NCBI GenBank assembly: GCA_013619035.1
Contig: JABXKX010000099.1
Coordinates: 1-17,963, forward strand
Length of the DNA: 17,963 bases
Source: Peptostreptococcaceae bacterium
GTDB lineage: Bacteria > Bacillota_A > Clostridia > Peptostreptococcales > Acidaminobacteraceae
Direction: 5' to 3'
Of the stretch, positions 9,289 through 17,708 are shown piece by piece (positions within the stretch are counted from its first letter, which is position 1; each line of letters opens with the position of its first letter). The notes beneath the pieces were generated by a model that saw nothing but the letters and a program-made list of their open reading frames with translations, was not told the origin of the DNA and made no database searches. The position numbers and the translations under genes were made by a program.

Positions 9289-9804
9289 CTCATCTTCAAC
9301 GACTAATCGATCTAAAACATCAATTTGTTCTCTTAGAATATATTGATACTTTTCTTTGAAGTCCATATAGTCTTTTTTTAGGTCTTCAACGGCATTTAAG
9401 ATTTCTTTATAATCATGTTTTGCTTGATCAATATTCTTATCCGCATCTGCTTTTGCTCGTAAGCGTGTTTCTTCAGCTTCAGTATCTGCAATTTTCATAA
9501 TTTTATTGGCTTCAGCTTCAGCAGTAGATACAACTCTTTTAGCCTCTTCTGCTGCTTTCTTCTTCATATCATTAGATGTAATCTGAGCAACTAATAACGC
9601 ATCTTTTAAAGATTCTTCTTGGTTTTGATATTCTGTTAACTTCATTTCAGATTCTGTTACCTGACTTTTCAAATAGTCAGATTCACGAATCGTCGCTTCG
9701 AGATGTTCAGATATTTTATCTAAAAACTCATCTACTTCAGCTCTATTATAACCATTGAGCGCTTTTGCAAAACTTTTGCCTGCTATATCATTTGGTGTTA
9801 ACAT
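9274..9804 (-). CDS. divIVA: DivIVA-family coiled-coil protein
   Basis: DivIVA binds negatively curved membrane at septa and poles and recruits division or polar partners in Bacillota. The 176-aa product has the conserved N-terminal membrane-binding domain (LTPNDIAGKSFAKALNGYNR, then EVDEFLDKISEHLE) in about the first 35 residues, followed by a long charged coiled coil to about residue 165 and an acidic tail. GGGAGG lies 4 nt before the ATG. It is the last gene of the gpsA-to-divIVA unit; the stop codon overlaps the region of the ileS promoter. Partners in this organism cannot be told from sequence. Confidence 0.96.
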   Translation of the reverse strand: MLTPNDIAGKSFAKALNGYNRAEVDEFLDKISEHLEATIRESDYLKSQVTESEMKLTEYQNQEESLKDALLVAQITSNDMKKKAAEEAKRVVSTAEAEANKIMKIADTEAEETRLRAKADADKNIDQAKHDYKEILNAVEDLKKDYMDFKEKYQYILREQIDVLDRLVVEDELTDD

Positions 9805-9813
9805 AGTACCTCC

Positions 9814-10599
9814 CTAAATATACTTTTTTATATCAACCTTATAACGTTCTTTTTTAGTCAGTCCATTGATTGAATCTATTTTGATACGTCCTTTGCCCTT
9901 CACAGAAATCAAATCTCCTTCAGAAAGTTCTTTTGAAGTTTGTATCGAAACATTATGATTTAATTTCACCCGTTCAGCTTTTATTAAATCTACGGCTTTA
10001 GATCTAGAGAGATTAAATCCACTCGCTATAATCGCATCTAACCTTAAACTCTTAACAGTGGTATGAATCCATTGTATGGATTCTACCTTTTCAATCAAGT
10101 GATCTTTATCTACAAGATCAGTCGAAACTGTTACTCGTCCAACTTTTGTGAGATGTGATAGTAAAAACGTTGCCACATGATCAGATGTCATGACTTGAAC
10201 ATGTCCGTTTTCCAATAAAATATCCCCTATAACCTCACGTTTAAGTCCTAGCCCTAACACAGCACCTAAAACATCTCTATGGCTCACATCGCCATATTTT
10301 TCATGATAGGTTATATCGACTATAGATAAGTCAGACTCTACAGATTCTAAATAATCAGGATACACAATCATTTTTTTATATTCTGCATCGTCATAACCAC
10401 CCTCTAAAGTATATTTTAAATCTGGATAATGAAAACAGATAGATTTAATATACCCTTGAATATCCGGCGAAAGAAAATCAGTTGAAACAACTTCATAACT
10501 TTTCATCACTTGATTTAGAATGTCTATAATCCGTTTAAGTTTTGGCAATTGTTCAGCGTCATAAATCTTCAGTTGACGTAGTACGTCTTCTTTATTCAC
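9814..10599 (-). CDS. ylmH: YlmH-family S4-domain RNA-binding protein
   Basis: YlmH proteins sit in the division cluster of Bacillota but bind RNA or the ribosome; a role in ribosome-associated quality control like that of RqcP has been reported for YlmH in Bacillus. The 261-aa product has the family length, an N-terminal YlmH-type domain, and a C-terminal S4 domain near residues 185-245 (RLDAIIASGFNLSRSKAVDL, then VKLN and KGKGRIKI). The start codon is GTG at 10597-10599, overlapping the yggT stop by one base (TAGTG). The upstream Shine-Dalgarno is weak, so translation is probably coupled to yggT. No other ATG is close enough to be a better start. Confidence 0.94.
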   Translation of the reverse strand: MNKEDVLRQLKIYDAEQLPKLKRIIDILNQVMKSYEVVSTDFLSPDIQGYIKSICFHYPDLKYTLEGGYDDAEYKKMIVYPDYLESVESDLSIVDITYHEKYGDVSHRDVLGAVLGLGLKREVIGDILLENGHVQVMTSDHVATFLLSHLTKVGRVTVSTDLVDKDHLIEKVESIQWIHTTVKSLRLDAIIASGFNLSRSKAVDLIKAERVKLNHNVSIQTSKELSEGDLISVKGKGRIKIDSINGLTKKERYKVDIKKYI

Positions 10600-10862
10600 T
10601 ATATCAACCCAACAACCACTTCTTGTAAAACAATCAAAATCAGATAAACGATAATAAATGAGAAGTCAAACGTACCGCCGCCAATACCCATCTTCTGTAA
10701 TAAATTTCTTACAGGTGAAATCATCGGCTCTGTTACTTCAAATAAAAATTTAATAATTGGGTTAGATAGATCTTTTACAAACCACGAACTAATAGCTCGC
10801 GCAAACATAAGCATCATCAATACATAGATGAATGCATTTAAAACTTGAAAAATTAAACTCAT
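10599..10862 (-). CDS. yggT: YggT (YlmG) family integral membrane protein
   Basis: A small 87-aa membrane protein with two hydrophobic segments at about residues 3-25 and 67-86. Between them is the family-typical loop (WFVKDLSNPIIKFLFEVTEP, then ISPVRNLL). YggT/YlmG homologues occur next to sepF in most Bacillota and in chloroplasts, and are tied to division or membrane protein organisation; the biochemical role is not settled. The ATG follows GGAG with a 9-nt spacer, and this site lies in the last codons of sepF; the gap to sepF is 2 nt. Confidence 0.92.
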   Translation of the reverse strand: MSLIFQVLNAFIYVLMMLMFARAISSWFVKDLSNPIIKFLFEVTEPMISPVRNLLQKMGIGGGTFDFSFIIVYLILIVLQEVVVGLI

Positions 10863-10864
10863 AC

Positions 10865-11356
10865 TTATCGTCTCCAGTCAAAGGTCTTATCTGCATCTGT
10901 ATCTGCAGAATCTTGTGATTTTTCTGCATCTAAGGTTACATTATTTGGTGCTAAAATGAAGATTTCTTTTGAGATTTTTCTCATTTCTCCATCTAAAGCA
11001 CAAATTGCACCACTACAGAAATTAAATATTTTTCTTGCTAGTTCTACTTCTACTTCTTCTAAATTAACCACTACAGGTTTTTTTAATTTTAGATTTTTTA
11101 CGATTTGTTCGGCATCAGAATACTGTGTTGGCTTATAAACTATAACTTTCAATTGATTTGCATTGTTATTATTTTTAATATCCACTAAATTAGTCCTCGG
11201 TCTCACATAAGCGTCCGTAACAAAATTACGGTCTTCATCGTCCTCTTCATCACTCGTTACTACAGATTCTTCAATTTCTTCTTCATAATCCTCTTCATAA
11301 CGGTCTTCATCACCTAATACAAAGAACTTCATCTTTTTCCAAATATTATCCGACAT
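10865..11356 (-). CDS. sepF: Cell division protein SepF
   Basis: SepF tethers FtsZ to the membrane and organises the Z-ring. The 163-aa product has an N-terminal amphipathic helix (MSDNIWKKMKFFVLG) for membrane binding, a strongly acidic linker at about residues 16-45, and the C-terminal SepF fold at about 65-145 (KVIVYKPTQYSDAEQIVKNL; VVVNLEEVEVELARKIFNF; GAICALDGEMRKISKEIFIL). A further acidic tail follows. The start is ATG at 11354-11356, 6 nt after AAGGAG; a longer in-frame version would reach into yggS and lacks a good ribosome binding site. Its partner ftsZ is the partial gene at the right edge of the window. Confidence 0.96.
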   Translation of the reverse strand: MSDNIWKKMKFFVLGDEDRYEEDYEEEIEESVVTSDEEDDEDRNFVTDAYVRPRTNLVDIKNNNNANQLKVIVYKPTQYSDAEQIVKNLKLKKPVVVNLEEVEVELARKIFNFCSGAICALDGEMRKISKEIFILAPNNVTLDAEKSQDSADTDADKTFDWRR

Positions 11357-11366
11357 CCCAATCTCC

Positions 11367-12062
11367 TTAAATATAATCTCTTTTCCCGTAAACACCTGTA
11401 CCCACTCTTAGCAGCGTAGCACCTTCTTCAATTGCAACTTCGAAGTCATTGGTCATACCCATTGAAAGATGTTTCATTTTTAACTGCTCATGCGACATAC
11501 TTTCTTGGATTTCATCAAATAACCTTTTCATGTTCTTAAAATAAATGCGTACCTCTTCTGGATCAGCTGCAAAAGGCGCTATAAACATCAACCCTTCAAC
11601 AATAAGATTAGGTAACATTAAAATATTCTCTATCAGTGATGTCACATCCTCTGATGCCATACCAAATTTAGATGTTTCTTTTGCCATATCTACTTGTAAT
11701 AGAATAGACATGTTTTTATTATGTGCTTCTGCCTTTTTACTAATTGCTTCAGCAAGTTTCAAACTATCAACAGAGTGTATTAAATCTACTTTATCAATAA
11801 TATATTTCACTTTATTGGTTTGCAAATGTCCAATCAAATGCCATTTTGCATCTTTTACATCATCGTATTTCCTTCTGATTTCTTGAACTTTACTTTCACC
11901 TAAATCCGTAACACCTGCATCAATTGAAGCATTCATTACATCTGCTTCAACTGTTTTTGAAACAGCAATTAATTGTACATCATCTCTACTTCTGCCTGCT
12001 TTATTACAAGCGTTTTGTATTCTTATTTCTATGTCATTTAAATTTTCTTCTAAATAATCCAT
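11367..12062 (-). CDS. yggS: YggS/PLPBP family PLP-binding protein
   Basis: A single-domain alanine-racemase-like barrel protein that holds pyridoxal 5'-phosphate and keeps vitamin B6 and amino-acid pools balanced; no enzyme reaction is established for the family. The 231-aa product shows the PLP lysine in AVSKT (Lys 36), GESKVQE, WHLIGHLQTNK, HSVDS, LLQVDMAKETSKFG, GLMFIAP, LSMGMTNDFEVAI and RVGTGVYG, all conserved YggS segments. AGGAGA lies 4 nt before the ATG. It sits between the HlyD-like gene and sepF, the usual place beside the division genes in Bacillota. Confidence 0.95.
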   Translation of the reverse strand: MDYLEENLNDIEIRIQNACNKAGRSRDDVQLIAVSKTVEADVMNASIDAGVTDLGESKVQEIRRKYDDVKDAKWHLIGHLQTNKVKYIIDKVDLIHSVDSLKLAEAISKKAEAHNKNMSILLQVDMAKETSKFGMASEDVTSLIENILMLPNLIVEGLMFIAPFAADPEEVRIYFKNMKRLFDEIQESMSHEQLKMKHLSMGMTNDFEVAIEEGATLLRVGTGVYGKRDYI

Positions 12063-12070
12063 ACTCTCTC

Positions 12071-13309
12071 CTAATCGATAGTATCACCAGGTAAATACTT
12101 CTCACCATGTACTAAAACCTGATCAAAGAAGCCCACTGTATCTATTCTAACATTTTTATCATCTACAAATTCATAAAACGCATCTTCTTTTACAATTGCT
12201 GTATCGCCTTGATGCACAATGATTTTGACAGGTTTAAAACTAACTTTCTTATATTTATCAACGATATAAACACCCCATTGATTGTTTTCGTCTTTAACCA
12301 GTGATGACGTTTTAATGGTCAAACCCCTATGCGTTTCTTGAGTAATACTGATATCTACAAATCGATCTTTATAGAAGTTATCGATGTAAGATTCTACTTT
12401 TATAGCAACTGCTACTTTAGATTCAGTTGGTATCAACTCAGCAATAAATCCTTTAACCGTCTGTGTGCCGACATTAATAACTAAATCCTCACTTAAATCA
12501 TACAGGTTTTGATCTCCTGGATCTACGAGTATAATCAAATAATAATATTCGTCATCGATAATCTTACACAGTGCATCACCGGATTGTACAATCCCTTGTG
12601 ATGCAATATAAGGTGGTATCGACAACGACATCACATCATCTAAAGCAATATTGATGATATTGGCATATGTCAGATCAGTTTCATACCCATCGATATAATA
12701 AGTTAATATGCCAGCCAGCGGTGTTTGTATCGGTGCACTTTCTCCAATGGTCAGTTCACCAGAACCCACTTCACTTTCATTGTATGTTTCATCACTGATG
12801 CCTTCTTCCATTAACAGTCTTCTCTGAATCTTAGCTTCTAACTCAAGAGACAAACTTTTAATTTCATCATAAGATTTCATATGTATTTTTTCAGAGATTT
12901 CACTTTTCAGTGTTTCAATTTCTGTTTCAACCTGTTGCATATTATACTTTTCTATTTCTATACTCGTCTGAGCTGAAACAACTTCTGATGAAACAACTTC
13001 AATGGACTCGTCTTTTGAAATATCCATAATACGTTGATTTCTTTTCACACGTTCACCATCATTGGCAACTTGAACAACGGTACCTGAACTGCTCGATTTA
13101 AGTATATGTTCCTTACGAAGAATCAACGCTCTGTAACTGTCTCTTACATTGATTTCATCATATGAGAGCGCATAGGATATTTCTTCTTTTGAAAAGTTAC
13201 CTTGAATTAACTTATAGATAACAAATACAATAATCACTATAATAATCAAGAGCCGTATGATACCTTTGACTCTTATTTTCTTTTTCCTGCGTCTGGATTT
13301 CTCCGACAT
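12071..13309 (-). CDS. HlyD-like membrane-anchored protein of unknown function
   Basis: The 412-aa product has a very basic N-terminus (RRRKKKIRVK), one membrane helix at about residues 17-36, then an extracellular part. A short beta segment with a lipoyl/barrel-sandwich pattern (SSSSGTVVQVANDGERVKRN, about 73-92) leads into a helical, probably coiled-coil hairpin at about 105-170. A second barrel half (PIQTPLAGILTYYIDGYE, about 200-220) and beta-rich C-terminal domains follow. This is the layout of HlyD/MFP adaptor proteins. No ABC transporter or permease gene lies nearby, and the neighbours are gpsA and yggS-sepF, so an export role is doubtful. Similar HlyD-like genes occur next to sepF in Clostridia, which suggests an envelope or division-linked job. 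GGGAG precedes the ATG; the gap to gpsA is 3 nt. Confidence 0.8.
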   Translation of the reverse strand: MSEKSRRRKKKIRVKGIIRLLIIIVIIVFVIYKLIQGNFSKEEISYALSYDEINVRDSYRALILRKEHILKSSSSGTVVQVANDGERVKRNQRIMDISKDESIEVVSSEVVSAQTSIEIEKYNMQQVETEIETLKSEISEKIHMKSYDEIKSLSLELEAKIQRRLLMEEGISDETYNESEVGSGELTIGESAPIQTPLAGILTYYIDGYETDLTYANIINIALDDVMSLSIPPYIASQGIVQSGDALCKIIDDEYYYLIILVDPGDQNLYDLSEDLVINVGTQTVKGFIAELIPTESKVAVAIKVESYIDNFYKDRFVDISITQETHRGLTIKTSSLVKDENNQWGVYIVDKYKKVSFKPVKIIVHQGDTAIVKEDAFYEFVDDKNVRIDTVGFFDQVLVHGEKYLPGDTID

Positions 13310-13312
13310 ATA

Positions 13313-14329
13313 TTACTCCCAAACTATATTTGATACTTCTTCCATCTCATGTTTTCTAGCACGTAACATCAAATTCCTCACAGCATCCTTAGCATCTGCC
13401 CCTTCATAGAGTACAGCATACAATTGATCCACTATCGGCATCTCTACTTCTAGTTTTTTAGCAAGATCATAAGCAGCTTTTGTCGCATAAATACCTTCTA
13501 CGACCATACCGACTTTATCTTGAGCTTCAGTTCTTGTTAAACCTTCTCCAATTAAAATACCACAACGTCTATTACGACTATGCATACTGGTACAGGTTAC
13601 AATTAAATCGCCAACACCAGCTAAACCTGTAAAGGTTTCATCTTTTGCACCTAATAACAAACCCAGTCTTGTAATTTCTTTCATACCACGTGTCATTAGA
13701 GCTGCTTTTGCATTGTCTCCAAAACCCATTCCATCAGTTATTCCAGCTGCTAATGCAATTATGTTTTTTAAAGCACCACCTAATTCTACACCCACAACAT
13801 CGGGATTGGTATACACTCTCAAATAGTTTGTAGAGAATAAATCCTGAACCAATTCAGCAGTTTCTTTTGATTTAGAAGCAGAGACCAATGTTGTTGGTAA
13901 TCTGCGACTGACCTCTTCTGCATGAGAAGGTCCTGATAATACAACAAATGGATTGTTCGGTTTAAATTCAGCGATGACTTCAGAAATTCTAAGTAACGTG
14001 CCGTTTTCGATACCTTTTGCCACATTGACGATAACCGTCTTATCTGAAATATACTGACCATGACTTGTCAGCACTGCACGGTATGCTTGGGAAGCAACTG
14101 CAATAACCAATACATCTGCATCTTCTAAACAATACTTCACATCTGAAGTTGGTTCTATATTATCAGGTAATACAACACCTCCAAGATACTTATCATTTCT
14201 TCTAGTCTCTTGCATGGCTTTTATATGTTCAGGCTCTCTGTCCCATATTTTTATATCATGACCATTGTCAGCAACAACGATACTAAGTGCCGTACCCCAA
14301 CTGCCAGCACCAATAAATGAAATTTTCAT
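13313..14329 (-). CDS. gpsA: NAD(P)-dependent glycerol-3-phosphate dehydrogenase
   Basis: Reduces dihydroxyacetone phosphate to sn-glycerol-3-phosphate, the backbone for phospholipids and lipoteichoic acids. The 338-aa product has the N-terminal dinucleotide fold (FIGAGSWGTAL, residues 5-15), NVAKGIE, LSGPSHAEEV (131-140), the catalytic-lysine segment GGALKNIIALAAG (Lys 188), and TGLAGVGDLIVTCTS. AGGA lies 7 nt before the ATG. It is the first gene of the long gpsA-to-divIVA unit, just after an extended -10 promoter. In many Clostridia plsY, which uses the product of this enzyme, sits between der and gpsA; it is absent here. Confidence 0.97.
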   Translation of the reverse strand: MKISFIGAGSWGTALSIVVADNGHDIKIWDREPEHIKAMQETRRNDKYLGGVVLPDNIEPTSDVKYCLEDADVLVIAVASQAYRAVLTSHGQYISDKTVIVNVAKGIENGTLLRISEVIAEFKPNNPFVVLSGPSHAEEVSRRLPTTLVSASKSKETAELVQDLFSTNYLRVYTNPDVVGVELGGALKNIIALAAGITDGMGFGDNAKAALMTRGMKEITRLGLLLGAKDETFTGLAGVGDLIVTCTSMHSRNRRCGILIGEGLTRTEAQDKVGMVVEGIYATKAAYDLAKKLEVEMPIVDQLYAVLYEGADAKDAVRNLMLRARKHEMEEVSNIVWE

Positions 14330-14364
14330 ATTTTTTTCCTTTCTTCATAAAGTTACACAAGTAA

Positions 14365-14373
14365 ATTATATCA
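14365..14373 (-). promoter_or_regulatory. Extended -10 promoter for the gpsA-divIVA operon
   Basis: TGATATAAT is read on the minus strand: TATAAT at 14365-14370 with the TGn extension at 14371-14373, about 36 nt before the gpsA ATG. No recognisable -35 lies 17 nt upstream, as is common for extended -10 promoters. Confidence 0.65.
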
Positions 14374-14419
14374 TATGACAAGGTCCTAATCTACAGCCTT
14401 TAGGATTTCATTATATTTA

Positions 14420-14460
14420 AAAATCCTCTCTCAGTTGAGTATCAACCAAAAGAGGATTTT
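14420..14460 (-). terminator. Terminator-like hairpin after der
   Basis: A 10-bp stem (AAAATCCTCT / AGAGGATTTT) encloses 21 nt that can form an inner hairpin (GTTGA / TCAAC). On the minus strand the 3' arm ends in GATTTTT and then AAATAT, so the U-run is partly in the stem. It begins 8 nt after the der stop. It also has a T-run on the plus-strand side, but no plus-strand gene is present. Confidence 0.75.
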
Positions 14461-14467
14461 ATATTTT

Positions 14468-15799
14468 TTACGAATCATAAATTGTAGATTTTTTTTGTCT
14501 AACTTTCATAACAATTGGTGTACCTTCAAAGACAAAGTTTCTTCTTATCTGGTTCTCTAAATATCTCATATATGAGAAGTGAGCCAATTCTTTATCATTA
14601 ACAAATGTCACAAACGTCGGTGGGTTCACTGATGATTGAGTCATGTAGTAAATCTTAAGTCTCTTACCTTTATCAGATGGTGGTTGATTCAACAAGATTG
14701 CATCATTGATGATATCATTTAATAATCCAGTTGAAACTCTTAGTGAGTTCTGATTAGAAACGTGGATTACCATATCCAACAATTTGTCCAATCTTTGATT
14801 GGTAAGCGCTGAAACAAACATAATTGGTGCATACGTCATAAATGCCAATTCGTTTCTAACTTCAGTTTCAAATTGTTTATAAGTATAGTTGTCTTTCTCA
14901 ACTAAGTCCCATTTGTTAACAGCGATTATTATAGCACGACCCGCTTCATGAGCATAACCCGCTACTTTTTTATCCTGCTCAGTAACACCTTCTGTTGCAT
15001 CAATTACAACGATACAAACATTACTTCTTTCAATGGCAGCCAAAGCTCTAAGAATAGAATATCTTTCAATATTTTCATTGACTCTACTTTTTCTTCTTAA
15101 ACCAGCTGTATCAATCAAGGTATATTTTTGACCGTTTCTTTCAAAAGGTGTATCAATCGCATCACGAGTTGTACCGGCAATTTCACTTACAATTACACGA
15201 TTTTCACCTAAGAAGCTATTTACCAATGATGATTTACCTGCATTAGGCTTACCAATTAAAGCTACTTTTATTAAGTCTTCATCTTCTTCTTCCACTTCAA
15301 TGTCTTTGAAATGCTCAACAATAATATCAAGTAAATCACCTAAGTTTAGAGCATTAACTGAAGAAATTGGAATTGGTTCACCTAATCCTAAGTTGTAAAA
15401 ATCATAAATTGTATCTGGCACTACAGACTGATCCATTTTATTTACAGTCAATACAATCGGCTTTTTAGCTTTTCTTAACATCATTGCAATTTCTTCATCT
15501 GCAGATGTAAATTCTTCTCTACCATCTACCATGAATACAATAACATCTGCTGTATCAATTGCAACCTGTGCTTGATCTCTCATTTGAGACATAATAATAT
15601 CTGTTGACTGTGGCTCAATACCACCTGTATCTATCATAACAAAATCGTGACTTAACCAATTCACATCTGCATAAACTCTATCTCTTGTTACACCAGGTGT
15701 ATCTTCTACAATAGAAATTCTTTGTCCTGCGATGCGATTAAAAAATGTCGATTTGCCAACATTCGGACGCCCTACTACTGCTACTATTGGTTTTGACAT
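14468..15799 (-). CDS. der: Ribosome biogenesis GTPase Der (EngA)
   Basis: An essential tandem GTPase for 50S subunit assembly. The 443-aa product has first G domain motifs GRPNVGKS (10-17), DTGG (57-60) and NKMD (120-123), then an acidic linker (VEEEDED), then second G domain motifs GKPNAGKSS (183-191), DTAG (230-233) and NKWD (295-298), and a C-terminal KH-like domain. All key nucleotide-binding motifs are intact. The ATG follows GGGAGG, which lies inside the last codons of the DUF512 gene; the two genes overlap by 16 nt. This pairing is familiar from Clostridia. Confidence 0.98.
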   Translation of the reverse strand: MSKPIVAVVGRPNVGKSTFFNRIAGQRISIVEDTPGVTRDRVYADVNWLSHDFVMIDTGGIEPQSTDIIMSQMRDQAQVAIDTADVIVFMVDGREEFTSADEEIAMMLRKAKKPIVLTVNKMDQSVVPDTIYDFYNLGLGEPIPISSVNALNLGDLLDIIVEHFKDIEVEEEDEDLIKVALIGKPNAGKSSLVNSFLGENRVIVSEIAGTTRDAIDTPFERNGQKYTLIDTAGLRRKSRVNENIERYSILRALAAIERSNVCIVVIDATEGVTEQDKKVAGYAHEAGRAIIIAVNKWDLVEKDNYTYKQFETEVRNELAFMTYAPIMFVSALTNQRLDKLLDMVIHVSNQNSLRVSTGLLNDIINDAILLNQPPSDKGKRLKIYYMTQSSVNPPTFVTFVNDKELAHFSYMRYLENQIRRNFVFEGTPIVMKVRQKKSTIYDS

Positions 15800-17130
15800 A
15801 ATTTCCTCCCTAATATTTGATCAAGAAAATCTTGACCTTCTACTTTTGTTACATAAACCGATTTGCCTAAACGCTTTTCAAACTCTGTTAGAGTCACATC
15901 GTCTAAGAAAATAGGTTCTCCAGTGCGTAACATGACTTCTGGAATTAATACATGTTCTTTAAGAACATGATCTTTACTTTTATTTATAATATCTCCAGCA
16001 GTTAATAGTCCTGCTACTGTAATGGTATGACCAAAAAAGTCATTCATTACTTTAATCACTTCCACATCGAGTGACGGATATTTATTATTTATTTTACCAA
16101 CCATCTCTTTCATAAATTCATAAGCTGATGAGCCTGTGAAAATAGTCGTTGATGGTATGTTTGATACTGATAACTCCTGTGTTAATGCTTGATCGAGTTC
16201 AAATTCGAACTTTTTCATCAAACCTACACCATTTTCAAGTTGAATAAAACCTTCATAATCATCATAGCCGGGAAGTGCTTCACCCGCTATCATATAAAAC
16301 TCATCTGATAAGAAAGCAAATCTAGAACCAGATTCTTTTAAGAACTCTTGTTGTAATACATTCACTTGATCAATCGCTTCTTTAGCAGAAACTTGATCAA
16401 AGACTGTTAAAGGTTTTAAACCCTCTCTATACTTGGTTATACCCACAGGTACAATGGCAACACTTTTTAAATTAGAAGACAAAGCATATAAGTCTCTTAG
16501 TGTTTTGTCTAAATTCTCTTTGTCATTGTAACCAGGACATAATACAATCTGTCCATTCACTTCAATATCATTTTCTATTAAATAACTCAGACGCTCCAAA
16601 ACATTACCAGCGAATTTATTATTAAGCATCAATCGTCTCACATCTGGATCAGTTGCATGAATAGAAACATTCAATGGACTGATTCTATATTCTACAATTC
16701 GTTCTAAATCTTGTTGTTTCAAATTGGTTAACGTAACAAAGTTACCTTGTAAGAATGACAATCTAGAATCATCATCTTTAAAATAAAGTGTCTCACGCAT
16801 GCCTTTTGGCATTTGATCAATAAAACAGAACACACAATTATTCGAACAACTATTTGCCTTGTCCATAATCGGATTTTCGAATTCAACACCTAATTCTTCA
16901 TAACATTCTTTATCTATTTCAAGTAGCCAAACTTCACCATTTACTTTTTCAACTTCTACTTCAACGTATTCGTCAGCCAGTTGATAAAAGTAGTCAATAA
17001 TATCATTGATTGGTTTCCCATTGATTTTCGTTAAACGATCTCCAACTTCTAAACCTAATTCTTCAGCTATTGAGTCTTTTTCAATTATAATAATTTTATT
17101 TTTATCTTTTGTAGCATAATTCTTTTCCAT
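15784..17130 (-). CDS. PDZ / radical-SAM DUF512 family protein
   Basis: The 448-aa product has an N-terminal PDZ-like segment at about residues 13-70 (SIAEELGLEVGDRLTKINGK). A radical-SAM-type cysteine cluster CxxxCxxC follows at Cys 95, Cys 99 and Cys 102 (NSCSNNCVFCFIDQMPKGMR), which should hold a 4Fe-4S cluster. The C-terminal half is the DUF512 domain, with FAFLSDEFYMIAG, IFTGSSAYEF and NDFFGHTITVAGLLTAGDI. The substrate is unknown. It has its own promoter and overlaps der, so it is probably co-expressed with a ribosome assembly GTPase, hinting at but not proving a link to translation. AGGTG precedes the ATG. The family call is strong; no reaction can be stated. Confidence 0.93.
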   Translation of the reverse strand: MEKNYATKDKNKIIIIEKDSIAEELGLEVGDRLTKINGKPINDIIDYFYQLADEYVEVEVEKVNGEVWLLEIDKECYEELGVEFENPIMDKANSCSNNCVFCFIDQMPKGMRETLYFKDDDSRLSFLQGNFVTLTNLKQQDLERIVEYRISPLNVSIHATDPDVRRLMLNNKFAGNVLERLSYLIENDIEVNGQIVLCPGYNDKENLDKTLRDLYALSSNLKSVAIVPVGITKYREGLKPLTVFDQVSAKEAIDQVNVLQQEFLKESGSRFAFLSDEFYMIAGEALPGYDDYEGFIQLENGVGLMKKFEFELDQALTQELSVSNIPSTTIFTGSSAYEFMKEMVGKINNKYPSLDVEVIKVMNDFFGHTITVAGLLTAGDIINKSKDHVLKEHVLIPEVMLRTGEPIFLDDVTLTEFEKRLGKSVYVTKVEGQDFLDQILGRKLCQNQ

Positions 17131-17152
17131 AAGTCACCTCTTCAACATTACA

Positions 17153-17181
17153 ATAATACATGTTGATACCCTTTTCGTCAA
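17153..17181 (-). promoter_or_regulatory. Sigma-A promoter for the DUF512-der transcript
   Basis: The -35 TTGACG is at 17176-17181 and the -10 TATTAT at 17153-17158, with an exact 17-nt spacer. It starts right after the nrdR terminator and lies about 25 nt upstream of the DUF512 start codon. Confidence 0.85.
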
Positions 17182-17187
17182 GAAAAT

Positions 17188-17214
17188 AAGCCATCACTTT
17201 AAAAGTAATGGCTT
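17188..17214 (-). terminator. Rho-independent terminator after nrdR
   Basis: Read on the minus strand, AAGCCATTACTTT pairs with AAAGTGATGGCTT (one G-U pair), followed by ATTTTCTT. It begins about 22 nt after the nrdR stop and closes the ftsZ-nrdR unit. Confidence 0.85.
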
Positions 17215-17236
17215 TTTATACTCAAAACCTGAGGTT

Positions 17237-17698
17237 TTATATCTTCTTTTCGTTTAAAAGCTTAGTCAGCTCATCTTTAAAAGTATTCAAATCCTTAAAC
17301 TGTCTATAGACACTGGCAAACCTGACATACGCAACTTCATCAAGAAGTTTTAGTTTCTCCATGATTAATTCACCAATTCGTTCTGAAGGAATTTCTCTTT
17401 CTAACTCATTATGTAAGGTACGTTCTACTTCGTCAATCATTTTTTCAATCATATCGATAGAAATAGGTCTTTTTTCGCACGCTCTAATCAGTCCATTAAT
17501 AAGTTTAGGTCTATTGTACGATTCTCTTGTACCATCTTTCTTTACAACAATCAAAGGAATTTCTTCAATTTTCTCATATGTTGTAAATCGATTCTTACAT
17601 TTCGAACATTCACGACGTCTTCTGATCACATGACCTTCATCAGTCGGTCGAGAGTCGATAACTTTAGATTCATCAAACTCACAATAAGGACATTTCAT
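17237..17698 (-). CDS. nrdR: Transcriptional repressor NrdR
   Basis: NrdR senses adenine nucleotides through an ATP-cone and represses ribonucleotide reductase genes by binding paired NrdR boxes. The 153-aa product has the family length. The N-terminal zinc ribbon has Cys 3, Cys 6, Cys 31 and Cys 34 with the intervening [20 protein letters not shown]. The ATP-cone follows from about residue 49 ([20 protein letters not shown]), ending in [20 protein letters not shown] lies 4 nt before the ATG and the gene starts 10 nt after the ftsZ stop, so the two are probably co-transcribed. No NrdR box was seen in the window and no nrd gene is nearby, so it must act elsewhere. Confidence 0.97.
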   Translation of the reverse strand: MKCPYCEFDESKVIDSRPTDEGHVIRRRRECSKCKNRFTTYEKIEEIPLIVVKKDGTRESYNRPKLINGLIRACEKRPISIDMIEKMIDEVERTLHNELEREIPSERIGELIMEKLKLLDEVAYVRFASVYRQFKDLNTFKDELTKLLNEKKI

Positions 17699-17708
17699 AA
17701 AGCCTCCT

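Noticed and set aside
11357..11395. N-terminal extension of SepF
   Set aside because: It would overlap yggS and lacks a proper ribosome binding site, while ATG 11356 follows AAGGAG and begins the typical SepF amphipathic helix.
11545..11886. 113-codon open frame on the plus strand
   Set aside because: It is antisense to yggS, which is clearly a real gene.
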